From NCBI GenBank assembly GCA_937923375.1, contig CALAJG010000116.1, forward strand, positions 1-25,443: a stretch of DNA of 25,443 nucleotides. The letters run 5' to 3'. The DNA comes from an uncultured Leucothrix sp. GTDB taxonomy: Bacteria > Pseudomonadota > Gammaproteobacteria > Thiotrichales > Thiotrichaceae. Of this stretch, positions 8,179-16,493 are shown piece after piece; the first letter of the stretch is position 1, and the number at the start of each line of letters is the position of its first letter. The translations under genes were made by a program, and so were the position numbers. Below the pieces are notes generated by a model that saw only the letters and a program-made list of their open reading frames with translations, searched no databases and was not told the DNA's origin.

Positions 8179-9564
8179 ATGCAAATCAAAATGAACAAAA
8201 CACTTACGACAGGATTAGTCGTTGGTACCTTGCTTGGGGCAGCAGGTACTGCAAGTATAAGTGTGCACGCATTGGCTACCAGCAAAGTTCCACTAGAGGA
8301 GCTACAAAAATTCACAGAAGTGTTCTTACGCATCAAGAGTGATTACGTAGAAGAAGTGGACGACAAGAAACTAATGAGCGATGCAATTAGTGGCATGTTG
8401 ACGGGGCTGGATCCACATTCTGCTTATCTCGATGAAGAATCATTTACTGAGCTGCAAGTCGGCACTTCTGGAGAGTTCGGTGGTCTGGGCATCGAAGTAG
8501 GCATGGAGAATGGCTTTGTAAAAGTTATTTCCCCTATCGATGACACGCCTGCACAAAAAGCTGGGATTGAAGCGGGTGATTTAATTATTCGCTTGGATGA
8601 TAAGCCAGTTAAAGGCCTCACGCTTGGCGATGCGGTTAAAATCATGCGTGGTAAGCCGGGCCAACCGATTAACCTCATGATTGTTCGTGAAGGAAAAGAT
8701 TCTCCGTTTACGATTAAGGTTGTTCGCGACATTATCCGCGTGCGCAGTGTAAAGCAGCGTATGCTCGAAGATGGGTTTGGATATTTACGTATTTCTAGCT
8801 TCCAGTCGAAAACTACAGATGGTGTTTCTGAGGCGGTATCGAAACTAGTTGAAGAGAGTGGAAGTAAGCTCAAAGGTTTGGTACTTGATCTGCGTAACAA
8901 CCCGGGTGGAGTGTTAAATGGCGCGGTTGGCGTCAGTGACTTGTTCTTACAAAAGGGCAAGATTGTCTACACTGAGGGACGCGTTCATGACGCAGTGATG
9001 CGCTATGATGCTGAGAGAGGCGATATTCTGGATGGTGCTCCGTTAGTAGTGTTAGTGAACCAAGGTTCGGCCTCGGCTTCTGAGATTGTCGCTGGCGCGC
9101 TTCAGGATCACAAGCGCGCACTAATCGTCGGTGTTAAGACCTTCGGTAAAGGCTCAGTGCAAACGGTCTTACCGATTGACCGCACTACTGCAGTGAAGAT
9201 CACAACGGCACGTTACTTTACGCCGTTAGGTCGCTCTATTCAGGCGAAGGGTATTGAGCCGGATATCATTGTTGAGCCATTGAAGCTTACCAATGGCAAG
9301 AAAGAGCAGGCAGAAGAGTTCCAGCCGTTGTCTGAAGCTGACTTAACCGGTCATCTTTCTAACGCTAAAGGCGAAGATGGTGAAGAAGCTAAGCCAAAGA
9401 GCGCTCAGGACCTTGCTAAGGAAGCAACCAAGGAAGAGACTAAGGATGAAGACGCCAAAGCTGCTGAGAAAGAGAAAAATAAAAACTTGGTTGAGACTGA
9501 CTTCCAATTGTTTGAGGCACTCAATGTGTTGAAGAGCATGGTGTTGGTTAAAGGGCTTCAGTGA
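8179..9564 (+). CDS. ctpA: CtpA-type carboxy-terminal processing protease (S41)
   Basis: A periplasmic serine protease of the C-terminal processing family, 461 residues from the chosen start. An N-terminal signal or anchor helix (about 8-32) is followed by a helical segment with SAYLDEESF and a PDZ domain about 85-165 (GGLGIEVGM, GDLIIRLDD). The S41 catalytic domain is about 185-355. The Ser-Lys dyad is visible: S299 in GSASASEI (codon 9073-9075) and K324 in TFGKGSVQ (codon 9148-9150), 25 residues apart as in plant D1 protease. A charged Glu/Lys/Ala tail follows. The ATG at 8179 has GGAG five bases before it; in-frame TTG (8113) and ATG (8125) starts would only add a non-signal-like extension. 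It lies 176 bases after envC and may have its own promoter. The substrate is unknown. Confidence 0.93.
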   Translation: MQIKMNKTLTTGLVVGTLLGAAGTASISVHALATSKVPLEELQKFTEVFLRIKSDYVEEVDDKKLMSDAISGMLTGLDPHSAYLDEESFTELQVGTSGEFGGLGIEVGMENGFVKVISPIDDTPAQKAGIEAGDLIIRLDDKPVKGLTLGDAVKIMRGKPGQPINLMIVREGKDSPFTIKVVRDIIRVRSVKQRMLEDGFGYLRISSFQSKTTDGVSEAVSKLVEESGSKLKGLVLDLRNNPGGVLNGAVGVSDLFLQKGKIVYTEGRVHDAVMRYDAERGDILDGAPLVVLVNQGSASASEIVAGALQDHKRALIVGVKTFGKGSVQTVLPIDRTTAVKITTARYFTPLGRSIQAKGIEPDIIVEPLKLTNGKKEQAEEFQPLSEADLTGHLSNAKGEDGEEAKPKSAQDLAKEATKEETKDEDAKAAEKEKNKNLVETDFQLFEALNVLKSMVLVKGLQ

Positions 9565-9623
9565 TAGTTTTGTGATGGGCTGCTTTTGAGTGGTTCAGTT
9601 AAACAGTTGAAGTAAGTACATTG

Positions 9624-9651
9624 ATCCCAGTCTCTTAGAGCTGGGATTTTT
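9624..9651 (+). terminator. Intrinsic terminator after ctpA
   Basis: ATCCCAG (9624-9630) pairs with CTGGGAT (9641-9647) around a 10-nt segment that can itself pair CTC with GAG, followed by a T5 run. It closes the envC-ctpA unit and separates it from the VOC gene at 9695. Confidence 0.85.
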
Positions 9652-9694
9652 GTTGGTTTGGATTAAAAAGTTACTTCCAAAGGTGTGAACTGTC

Positions 9695-10117
9695 ATGAAA
9701 CAAAACATTATCCACATCGCTTTGGTAGTCAAAGACTACGATGAGGCGATAGCGTTCTATGTTGATAAACTCAGTTTCGAATTAATCGAAGACACCTATC
9801 TGCCAGAGCAAGATAAGCGCTGGGTTGTAGTTGCACCCCCAAATTCGAGCGGGGTTACCCTGTTGCTTGCGAAAGCATCAAAGCCAGAACAGCATGACTT
9901 TATTGGAAATCAAGCGGGCGGTAGGGTGTTCTTGTTTCTAAATACCGATGATTTTTGGCGTGACTATAATCATATGGTTTCAATTGGCATCAATTTTATT
10001 CGAGAACCCAAAGAACAGGAATACGGTATAGTGGCTGTATTTGAGGATTTATATGGGAATCTCTGGGATTTATTGCAACTCAATGCTGATCACCCCAGTG
10101 CTATGAGAGTCCCATAG
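9695..10117 (+). CDS. VOC (glyoxalase/bleomycin-resistance) superfamily protein
   Basis: A 140-residue protein with the two beta-alpha-beta-beta-beta modules of the vicinal oxygen chelate fold. The first begins IIHIALVVKDYDEAIAFYVDKLSFE and the second ends GIVAVFEDLYGNLWDLLQ. H7 and E117 are at positions where metal ligands are often found, so a metal site is plausible, but the full ligand set cannot be assigned. Members include glyoxalase I, dioxygenases, isomerases and antibiotic-binding proteins, and no substrate can be named here. It is monocistronic, sits after the ctpA terminator, and meets pdxH tail to tail with 17 bases between stops. There is no recognisable terminator in that gap. 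Confidence 0.85.
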   Translation: MKQNIIHIALVVKDYDEAIAFYVDKLSFELIEDTYLPEQDKRWVVVAPPNSSGVTLLLAKASKPEQHDFIGNQAGGRVFLFLNTDDFWRDYNHMVSIGINFIREPKEQEYGIVAVFEDLYGNLWDLLQLNADHPSAMRVP

Positions 10118-10134
10118 GGCAGGTTCGCTTTACT

Positions 10135-10770
10135 TTAGGGTTGCAATCGATGCACTTCCCATAGTCCTTCAACTAGACGGTATTCGAAGCGGTCGTGCAG
10201 CCGACTCTCACGTCCCTGCCAAAACTCAATTGCTTCAGGAATAACCTTATACCCTCCCCAGTGTTCAGGCGTGGTAGGTGAGCGGTCCTTAAAACGTTCG
10301 GCAATGGCATTAAACTGATCAGACAAGGCTTCTCGTGAGGCGATTGTTTTGCTCTGATCAGAAGCCCAAGCTCCCAGTTGACTGCCTAGAGGGCGCGATA
10401 AGAAGTATTCCGCGGACGCCTCCGGTGAAAGCATTTCTACAGTGCCACTAATACGCACCTGACGTTCAAACTGTAGCCAGGGGAATAATAATGCGACCTG
10501 ATTATTTCCCGCAATATCCTGACCTTTAGCGCTGTTGTAGTTAGTGAAAAAGGTAAAGCCCTCATCGTCCAATCCTTTAAGCAGCACAGTGCGAGCGCTA
10601 GGCTTACCCTCTGCGGACACGGTAGACAGGCTCATGGCATTTGCATCAGGGTAGTCTGAGTCAAGCGCTTGCTTAAACCAGCGCTCAAACTGCTTAAGAG
10701 GGTCTGCGGCTAAGTCTTTTCTGTTTAGGCCGCTTTGTGTGTACTCTCTGCGGTAATCTGCGATATTCAT
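10135..10770 (-). CDS. pdxH: Pyridoxine/pyridoxamine 5'-phosphate oxidase
   Basis: An FMN-dependent oxidase that makes pyridoxal 5'-phosphate from PNP or PMP, the last step of vitamin B6 synthesis and salvage; cytoplasmic homodimer. Its 211 residues fit the family (218 in E. coli). Visible motifs are SARTVLLKGLDDEGFTFFTNY in the FMN-binding region, LLFPWLQFERQVRISG, SRPLGSQLGAWAS, and the C-terminal signature FWQGRESRLHDR with the substrate-contacting Arg and His. The end HRLQP replaces the more usual RLAP. GAAGGATAA, overlapping the end of the upstream uup gene, acts as ribosome site, and only six bases separate the two genes, so they are cotranscribed. It is the last gene of the minus-strand run. 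Confidence 0.97.
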   Translation of the reverse strand: MNIADYRREYTQSGLNRKDLAADPLKQFERWFKQALDSDYPDANAMSLSTVSAEGKPSARTVLLKGLDDEGFTFFTNYNSAKGQDIAGNNQVALLFPWLQFERQVRISGTVEMLSPEASAEYFLSRPLGSQLGAWASDQSKTIASREALSDQFNAIAERFKDRSPTTPEHWGGYKVIPEAIEFWQGRESRLHDRFEYRLVEGLWEVHRLQP

Positions 10771-10776
10771 GCCAGT

Positions 10777-12675
10777 TTATCCTTCTAATTCTTCCCAGCG
10801 TGCAAACTTATGATCCAACTCTTTTTGCAATAACTGGAATTTATCCGTAACCTTTTGAGCGGCTGCATGATCTTGTTTAAAAAATGCTGCCGAAGCCATC
10901 TCGGCCTCAATGGCTTCGATCTTTTGCTCGAGAATTTCAATTTCTTTGGGTAAGTTATCCAACTCATGTTGTAGCTTAAAGCTGAGCTTTTTGCCACTAC
11001 CTTTAGGTTGATTACTTACCTTGTTAGCGGTGACGGTAACTGGCTTTTGCTTACTTTTTGCTGCTGCCTCATTGGCTGCACGTTCCTTCTGCTGTTGCAT
11101 ACATTCATCGTAGCTTCCAATATATTCTCGGATAATGCCATTACCCTCAAAAATCAAACAACTACTAACCAAGTTGTTAATAAAGGTCCGGTCGTGACTC
11201 ACAATAATAACGGTGCCTTCATAGTTTAGCAGCAGGTCTTCTAACAGCTCTAAGGTTTCAACATCAAGGTCGTTGGTCGGCTCATCGAGCACCAATACAT
11301 TGGCGGGTTTGATAAATAGCTTCGCCAGCATCAAGCGATTACGCTCACCACCGGATAGCGAATTAACCGGCGAGTTGGCACGCTGTGGTGTAAACAAAAA
11401 ATCCTGTAGGTAGCTAATTACATGTTTGCTTTTACCGTTAATCGTAATGTTGTCTGCGCCACGATCCAGATTGTCTTTAACTGATTGGTTCTCATCTAAC
11501 TGATCCCTCAACTGGTCGAAGTATGCGACCTGTAAGCTAGTGCCTAGTTCAGCTGTACCTGAAGTGGGTTCCAGTCTTCCGAGCAGTAGGCGGAGCAGGG
11601 TAGTTTTACCAACACCGTTAGGGCCTATCAAACCGATCCTGTCACCACGTTGAATCAGAATGGAAAAGTCATCAACGAGGCTTTTTCCGTCGATTCCATA
11701 ACAAATATTTTTTGCTTCTACCACTTTCTTGCCAGATTTTTCGCCACTATCCATTTGTAACTTGGCATTGCCCTGGCGCTTACGAATAGCGGCATGCTCT
11801 CTGCGCATAGCTTCGAGCGCCCTGACGCGGCCTTCATTGCGGGTGCGGCGTGCTTTTATTCCTTTGCGAATCCAAACTTCTTCCTCGGCCAGTTTTTTGG
11901 CAAAGCGAGCGTTCTCTGCGTTCTCAGCATCTAGCTGTTCCTCTTTGCGGCGTAAGAAATTGTCATAATCACCAGGCCAGCTGCTGGCAACGCCACGATC
12001 AATCTCAACAATGCGTGTGGCTAAACGGCGCAAGAAGCTACGGTCGTGGGTGATGAATATTAGTGTCGCTTTGTAATTCAGTAAAAACTCTTCCAGCCAT
12101 TGGATCACGCTAATGTCCAGATGGTTGGTCGGCTCATCCAGCAGCAAGATATCCGGATCCTGAACCAGCGCGCGGGCTAACAAGACACGACGCTTTACAC
12201 CACCCGAGAGCTGCGCAAAATCAGCATGCTCATCTAGAGTTAGCAGGGAAATAATACTGTCAATATTCTGGCTAAACTTCCAGCCATCGCAGGCTTCAAG
12301 TTTTTGTTGCACGTCTTCCAGCTGCTTCATCCAAGCATCGTCTTGGTTTTCTGTTTGTGCGCTCAGTTGATTAAACTGAGCCAGCAACGCACCGGTTTCC
12401 GCTAGACCTCCAGCGACGACTTCATAGACGCTGCCACTCATATCCTGCGGGACTTCCTGTTCAAGCTGTGTAATCACTACTCCAGCCTGTCTGGTAATCT
12501 CGCCTGAGTCAGGCTTGTTTTTCCCGTTTATAAGCTTTAGTAGGCTCGACTTTCCCGCTCCATTGCGACCGATTAAGCAAATGCGCTCATTGTGCTCAAT
12601 GCTGAGATTGACATTATCCAGTAGTGCCGGTCCACCAAAGCTGAGTTGGACGTTTTGTAAACGAAGTAGAGCCAT
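10777..12675 (-). CDS. uup: Uup-type ABC-F ATPase
   Basis: A soluble twin-ATPase of the ABC-F family, which acts on the ribosome or on branched DNA intermediates, not as a transporter. Its 632 residues match E. coli Uup (635). The first nucleotide domain has GRNGAGKSS (36-44), LSGGVKRR and LLLDEPTNHLD. The second has GPNGVGKTT, LSGGERNR and LVLDEPTNDLD. Between them is the ABC-F linker with its run of Arg/Glu. The C-terminal 70 or so residues form the coiled coil (LQHELDNLPKEIEILEQKIE) that distinguishes Uup from EttA. There are no membrane segments. It starts six bases after the tsaC stop with no clear Shine-Dalgarno, which suggests translational coupling. Uup is the best match among ABC-F subfamilies because of the C-terminal domain. 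Confidence 0.93.
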   Translation of the reverse strand: MALLRLQNVQLSFGGPALLDNVNLSIEHNERICLIGRNGAGKSSLLKLINGKNKPDSGEITRQAGVVITQLEQEVPQDMSGSVYEVVAGGLAETGALLAQFNQLSAQTENQDDAWMKQLEDVQQKLEACDGWKFSQNIDSIISLLTLDEHADFAQLSGGVKRRVLLARALVQDPDILLLDEPTNHLDISVIQWLEEFLLNYKATLIFITHDRSFLRRLATRIVEIDRGVASSWPGDYDNFLRRKEEQLDAENAENARFAKKLAEEEVWIRKGIKARRTRNEGRVRALEAMRREHAAIRKRQGNAKLQMDSGEKSGKKVVEAKNICYGIDGKSLVDDFSILIQRGDRIGLIGPNGVGKTTLLRLLLGRLEPTSGTAELGTSLQVAYFDQLRDQLDENQSVKDNLDRGADNITINGKSKHVISYLQDFLFTPQRANSPVNSLSGGERNRLMLAKLFIKPANVLVLDEPTNDLDVETLELLEDLLLNYEGTVIIVSHDRTFINNLVSSCLIFEGNGIIREYIGSYDECMQQQKERAANEAAAKSKQKPVTVTANKVSNQPKGSGKKLSFKLQHELDNLPKEIEILEQKIEAIEAEMASAAFFKQDHAAAQKVTDKFQLLQKELDHKFARWEELEG

Positions 12676-12681
12676 AAAATG

Positions 12682-13242
12682 TTAACTGTGACGAAGAATT
12701 TTTCCGCTACGTGCATCGCGGATTTCGGTCGGGTTAAGTTGCCCACCGGTTGGGCCATCTAACACAGCGCTAAGTGCAGGCTGATGGTGCATAAACTGCT
12801 CCATGACCTCACTGGTGCTTCTGCAGGGTGGTTCACCACTCAGATTAGCACTTGTTGAAGTCAACGGATGTTTTAGTGTGGAACATAATGCTTGAACCAG
12901 CGGGTGCTTGCTCACTCTAACAGCCAATGTGTCGTGAGTGCCAGTTAGTAATGACGAGGTTCTCCGACCCGCAGGGAAAATCCAAGTAATTGCTGCCGCT
13001 ACCATGTGCTCATCGCTTGGGTCAATGTCTGCTGCAAGGAAAGGGCGGAGCTGAGTGAAGTCTGATGCGATCAGGATCAAGCCTTTGTCTGGTGAACGTT
13101 GTTTTATCCGTAGTAGCTTATCTATGCTATCTAGGTCGCGTGGATCACAACCCAGCCCAAAAACGGCTTCAGTGGGATAAGCGATTACTCCACCTTGTTT
13201 TATCGTTTCACAAATCGCTGTAATTTCAGAAGAGACCAGCAT
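12682..13242 (-). CDS. tsaC: Threonylcarbamoyl-AMP synthase (YrdC/TsaC)
   Basis: Makes threonylcarbamoyl-AMP from threonine, bicarbonate and ATP, the first step of tRNA t6A37 modification. It has 186 residues, the TsaC short-form length with no Sua5 C-terminal domain. Visible motifs are GGVIAYPTEAVFGLGCDP, RIKQRSPDKGLILI with the catalytic basic cluster, DTLAVRVSKHPLVQALC, LTSTSANLSGEPPCRS and the C-terminal LNPTEIRDARSG. One oddity: the WPGP that normally precedes the VTW/ITW strand reads VAAA here (in MVAAAITWIFPA), while the surrounding residues align. The gene starts five bases after topA stops and ends six bases before uup. topA, smg, dprA and tsaC cluster in many gammaproteobacteria. 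Identity is secure; whether the altered loop affects activity is open. Confidence 0.95.
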   Translation of the reverse strand: MLVSSEITAICETIKQGGVIAYPTEAVFGLGCDPRDLDSIDKLLRIKQRSPDKGLILIASDFTQLRPFLAADIDPSDEHMVAAAITWIFPAGRRTSSLLTGTHDTLAVRVSKHPLVQALCSTLKHPLTSTSANLSGEPPCRSTSEVMEQFMHHQPALSAVLDGPTGGQLNPTEIRDARSGKILRHS

Positions 13243-13247
13243 AGAGC

Positions 13248-15818
13248 TTATTCACCCTTAGTATCGGTCTCGTCTTTGGTCTCAGCCTTCTTCTTGGCCG
13301 GAGCCTTTTTAGCAGCAGGTTTCTTGGCGACAGGCTTTTTCTTTGCTAGCGCTTTTTTAGTAGCTGCCTTTTTTGTTGCTGGCTTCTTTTTTGTAGCGGG
13401 TTTTTTCTTAGCTACAGTTTTTTCTTTATCTGCTTTCTTTGGCGCGGCTTTTTTGCCACGGCCTTTGCGTGCAGGTGCTTCAGCCAACATACGTACACAG
13501 TCTTCAAGCGTTAATGTCTTGGCGTCAACATCTTTGGGAACGCGGGCATTTTTGTCTTTGTCGGTGACGTAGGGTCCCCAACGACCGTTCAATACCTGAA
13601 TTCCTTCGTCAGGATAATCCTGAATCAGCTTCTCAGCATCAGCCTTCTTCTTGGCGGCAATTAGTTCCAATGCTTCTTCAAGGGTGACAGTATACGGGTC
13701 ATTGTTTCCTTCTTTAGGCAAGGAAACGAACTTACTACCATACTTGACATAAGGGCCAAAGCGACCAAAGTTGGTACTAATAGCTTCGCCTTCTTCAGTC
13801 TCACCAAGCGCTCTGGGTAGCTTGAATAGCTCCAGTGCATCTTCATAAGTGACGCTGTCCATTTTTTGACCGGGCCGTAAGCTTGCGAACTGAGGCTTTT
13901 CCTCATCGTCACGGTGGCCAATTTGGACGAAGGGGCCAAAGCGTCCCATTCGCACGGAAATAGGCTTGCCCGTTTTTTCATCGGTTCCTATAACCCGTGC
14001 TTGCATCACTTCTTCACGAGTAACAGACTCTTCTTTGTCGACAACTAACTCGTGAAATGGCTTCCAGAACTCCTCTAGAACAGGAATCCAGTCTTTCTCG
14101 CCTCTGGAGATCTCATCCAGTTGGTTTTCGAGGTTAGCCGTAAAGTCATAGTCAACATACTTCGTGAAATGCTCTGTTAAGAAACGATTGACGATGCGCC
14201 CAATGTCAGTAGGATAAAATCGCCGAGTTTCAAGCTCTACATATTCCCGAGACTGCAACGTTGTGATGATGCTGGCATAAGTCGATGGACGACCAATATC
14301 ATGTTCTTCCAGTGTTTTTACCAGACTCGCTTCTGAAAAACGAGGAGGTGGCTCTGTGAAGTGCTGGTCAGCCGAGACGGCCATTAGTTGTACAATATCA
14401 CCTTCTTCCATTACCGGAAGAATCTTGTCCTTTTTCTCGTTAGCTTTTTCATCAGCGTCTTTTTCCGAATCGCTAGCAGCATCCACGCCTTCTTGATAGA
14501 CCGACATAAAGCCCGGATCGCGAACAACAGAACCACTGGCGCGGAAGAAGTTCCCTTCACTGCAAGAGAGGTCAGCAGACACTGTATCCATGGTTGCATG
14601 GATCATTTGACTGGCAACGGTTCGTTTCCAAATCAAGTCATACAAACGATATTGTTCGTCTGTCAGATGCTGTTTTATCTCATCTGGAATGTTTAAAACG
14701 GAAGTGGGCCGAATCGCTTCGTGAGCTTCCTGAGCATTCTTAGATTTTGTTTTAAACTCGCGAATCTCTGGATTTACAGCCTGTTGGCCATAGCGTTGAT
14801 CGACTAAGCCCCGCACTTCCTCAATGGCATCGTTTCCTAAAGAAACCGAGTCTGTTCTCATATAAGTGATCAGACCTGCCGGGCCATCACCCAAATCAAT
14901 TCCTTCGTATAGCTGTTGCGCAACACTCATAGTACGTCTTGTCGTAAAACGTAACTTCCTTGCCGCCTCCTGTTGGAGCGTAGAGGTAGTGAAAGGCGCC
15001 GAAGGATGACGTTTACGCTGTTTTTTCTCCAAGCGTGTCACAGTCAGTTTTCCGGGGGATGTCGTTTCACCGGATGCATCTACTGCTAACCCTGAATCAT
15101 CTGTAATTGTCTTTTTCGCGCCTAAAGCAAGTTCCGAATTGTTTAAATCGAACTGTTTAAGGTTTTTGCCGCCCAGTGTATGTAAGCGGGCGGTGAATGG
15201 CTTTTCATCTTTTTCAACAGATGCATCTAGCGTCCAATATTCCTGAGGTTCGAACGCTTCAATTTCCAACTCACGTTCGACAATCATTCTCAAAGCTGGA
15301 CTTTGAACACGGCCAGCCGAGAGACTTGGTTTGATTTTCTTCCAAAGCAGGGGGGAGAGGTTAAACCCCACTAAATAGTCCAGAGCACGCCGAGCTTGCT
15401 GTGCATCAATCATAGGAATGGCGAGTTCCCGTGGATTCGCTACCGCTTCTTGTACTGCTTTCTTGGTAATTTCGTAAAATACTACGCGGGTAACATCTTT
15501 GTCTTTAAGCAGATTTTTTTCTTTTAAGTATTCGTGAAGATGCCATGAAATAGCCTCTCCCTCTCTATCCGGGTCAGTAGCGAGATGTAATGTCTTGGCT
15601 TTCTTGAGTGACTTGACGATACGGTCAACATGCTTTTTGTTGCGATCAATCAATTGATAGTGCATGTTAAAATCATCGTCAGTATCAATAGCGCCAGATT
15701 TTGGTATCAAATCTCGGACGTGACCATAGGAAGCAAGGACTTCAAAGTCTTTACCTAAATATTTTTCAATGGTTTTCGCTTTGGCCGGTGATTCGACGAT
15801 GACGAGATTATCGCTCAT
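13248..15818 (-). CDS. topA: DNA topoisomerase I, with repeat-type C-terminus and Lys-rich tail
   Basis: Type IA topoisomerase that relaxes negative supercoils, 856 residues. The N-terminal Toprim domain has LVIVESPAKAKTIEKYLG and the metal-binding LATDPDREGEAI. The active-site tyrosine is Y319 in GLITYMRTDS (codon 14862-14864), the same number as in E. coli. After the core, instead of Cys4 zinc ribbons, there are three short repeats of the topoisomerase C-terminal type: GRFGPFVQIG, GRFGPYVKYG and GRWGPYV. Only two scattered cysteines were seen in the whole protein. The last 76 residues (781-856) form a Lys/Ala/Pro tail with 29 lysines. No strong ribosome site precedes the ATG. It lies 137 bases after smg and may have its own promoter; tsaC follows after five bases. 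Confidence 0.97.
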   Translation of the reverse strand: MSDNLVIVESPAKAKTIEKYLGKDFEVLASYGHVRDLIPKSGAIDTDDDFNMHYQLIDRNKKHVDRIVKSLKKAKTLHLATDPDREGEAISWHLHEYLKEKNLLKDKDVTRVVFYEITKKAVQEAVANPRELAIPMIDAQQARRALDYLVGFNLSPLLWKKIKPSLSAGRVQSPALRMIVERELEIEAFEPQEYWTLDASVEKDEKPFTARLHTLGGKNLKQFDLNNSELALGAKKTITDDSGLAVDASGETTSPGKLTVTRLEKKQRKRHPSAPFTTSTLQQEAARKLRFTTRRTMSVAQQLYEGIDLGDGPAGLITYMRTDSVSLGNDAIEEVRGLVDQRYGQQAVNPEIREFKTKSKNAQEAHEAIRPTSVLNIPDEIKQHLTDEQYRLYDLIWKRTVASQMIHATMDTVSADLSCSEGNFFRASGSVVRDPGFMSVYQEGVDAASDSEKDADEKANEKKDKILPVMEEGDIVQLMAVSADQHFTEPPPRFSEASLVKTLEEHDIGRPSTYASIITTLQSREYVELETRRFYPTDIGRIVNRFLTEHFTKYVDYDFTANLENQLDEISRGEKDWIPVLEEFWKPFHELVVDKEESVTREEVMQARVIGTDEKTGKPISVRMGRFGPFVQIGHRDDEEKPQFASLRPGQKMDSVTYEDALELFKLPRALGETEEGEAISTNFGRFGPYVKYGSKFVSLPKEGNNDPYTVTLEEALELIAAKKKADAEKLIQDYPDEGIQVLNGRWGPYVTDKDKNARVPKDVDAKTLTLEDCVRMLAEAPARKGRGKKAAPKKADKEKTVAKKKPATKKKPATKKAATKKALAKKKPVAKKPAAKKAPAKKKAETKDETDTKGE

Positions 15819-15833
15819 ATTCTATCAATCTTG

Positions 15834-15839
15834 ATTATA
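15834..15839 (-). promoter_or_regulatory. Candidate -10 element for topA
   Basis: A perfect TATAAT on the minus strand lies 15 bases upstream of the topA start codon. The region 17 bases further upstream (TCAGTG) is a poor -35. If used, transcription would begin about 8-10 bases before the ATG, giving an almost leaderless message, in line with the absence of a Shine-Dalgarno. Confidence 0.3.
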
Positions 15840-15955
15840 AATTTGTGGCAACCATACACTGATTTCAGAAGCTGAGTAAAGAGCGAAGTGAGGGAAAGTC
15901 ATGAGATTTCACGATTCGAAACATAGGGCGTCCCTGCCCGTTGTTTATTTTGGCT

Positions 15956-16432
15956 TCAATGGTAGCTGAGCGGCTCATTGCCCATTGCAACACAATCCAT
16001 CCAAGTGTACGAGGCTTCAGAATCTGGTTGATTCAAAAGCAGCATCAATACCACCCATTTTAGTTTGTTGATATTAAAGTCCCGGTCTTTTAATTCCAGA
16101 ATTCGGTCGATGGCGCGTTCTCGCATTTCGTGAGTTAGTACCTGAGATTGCTCAAGAAACATCAGGTAGCTTTGACATTCAAAGTTAAGCCAGCGTGATT
16201 CGTATTTAGAAAATACCCGGATGCCGCGTGAACTAGGTTCTGTTATGTAGACTTCCGTTTCGTCGGCTAGGCTTTCAAGCCAGTCAAATGCTTTGCTAAT
16301 ATCAGTATTTGGGAAGCCTGCATCCTGAAGGTAATGGTGCAGCCTGGTTTTGTTTTGACTTACATCATCGACTTCAGAGTAGTTTTCAAACAAGTAAAAA
16401 AGCACGTCCAGTGTATTTTCTTTAGTGTCCAT
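15956..16432 (-). CDS. smg: Smg family protein (DUF494)
   Basis: A 158-residue protein of the Smg/DUF494 family, conserved in proteobacteria next to dprA and topA. The recognisable start is NTLDVLFYLFENYSE and the end includes LKWVVLMLLLNQP. There are no signal peptide or membrane segments; it appears to be a small soluble, mostly helical, acidic protein. The biochemical function of the family is not established. The ATG is preceded by AAAGGAC. It lies 61 bases after dprA and 137 bases before topA, the same order (dprA-smg-topA) as in many gammaproteobacteria. Confidence 0.95.
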   Translation of the reverse strand: MDTKENTLDVLFYLFENYSEVDDVSQNKTRLHHYLQDAGFPNTDISKAFDWLESLADETEVYITEPSSRGIRVFSKYESRWLNFECQSYLMFLEQSQVLTHEMRERAIDRILELKDRDFNINKLKWVVLMLLLNQPDSEASYTWMDCVAMGNEPLSYH

Positions 16433-16493
16433 AGTGTCCTTTTATTCGTCCATTATCAAAGCAGGGCGAATAATCAGAAACTATGAACTAAGG

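Noticed and set aside
13195..13572. Plus-strand open frame of 125 codons, rich in Phe, Leu and Ala, antisense to the end of topA
   Set aside because: It is the complement of the lysine-rich topA tail: Lys codons read as Phe/Leu on the other strand, giving a false hydrophobic protein. There is no independent evidence for expression.
15825..15902. A 25-codon minus-strand frame in the smg-topA gap, possible leader peptide
   Set aside because: No ribosome site, no attenuator-like hairpins and no unusual codon runs; a frame of this length is expected by chance.
16442..16473. Inverted repeat TTATTCG/CGAATAA between dprA and smg
   Set aside because: The spacer is 18 bases, the stem is AT-rich and there is no U-tract, so neither a terminator nor a clear operator can be supported.
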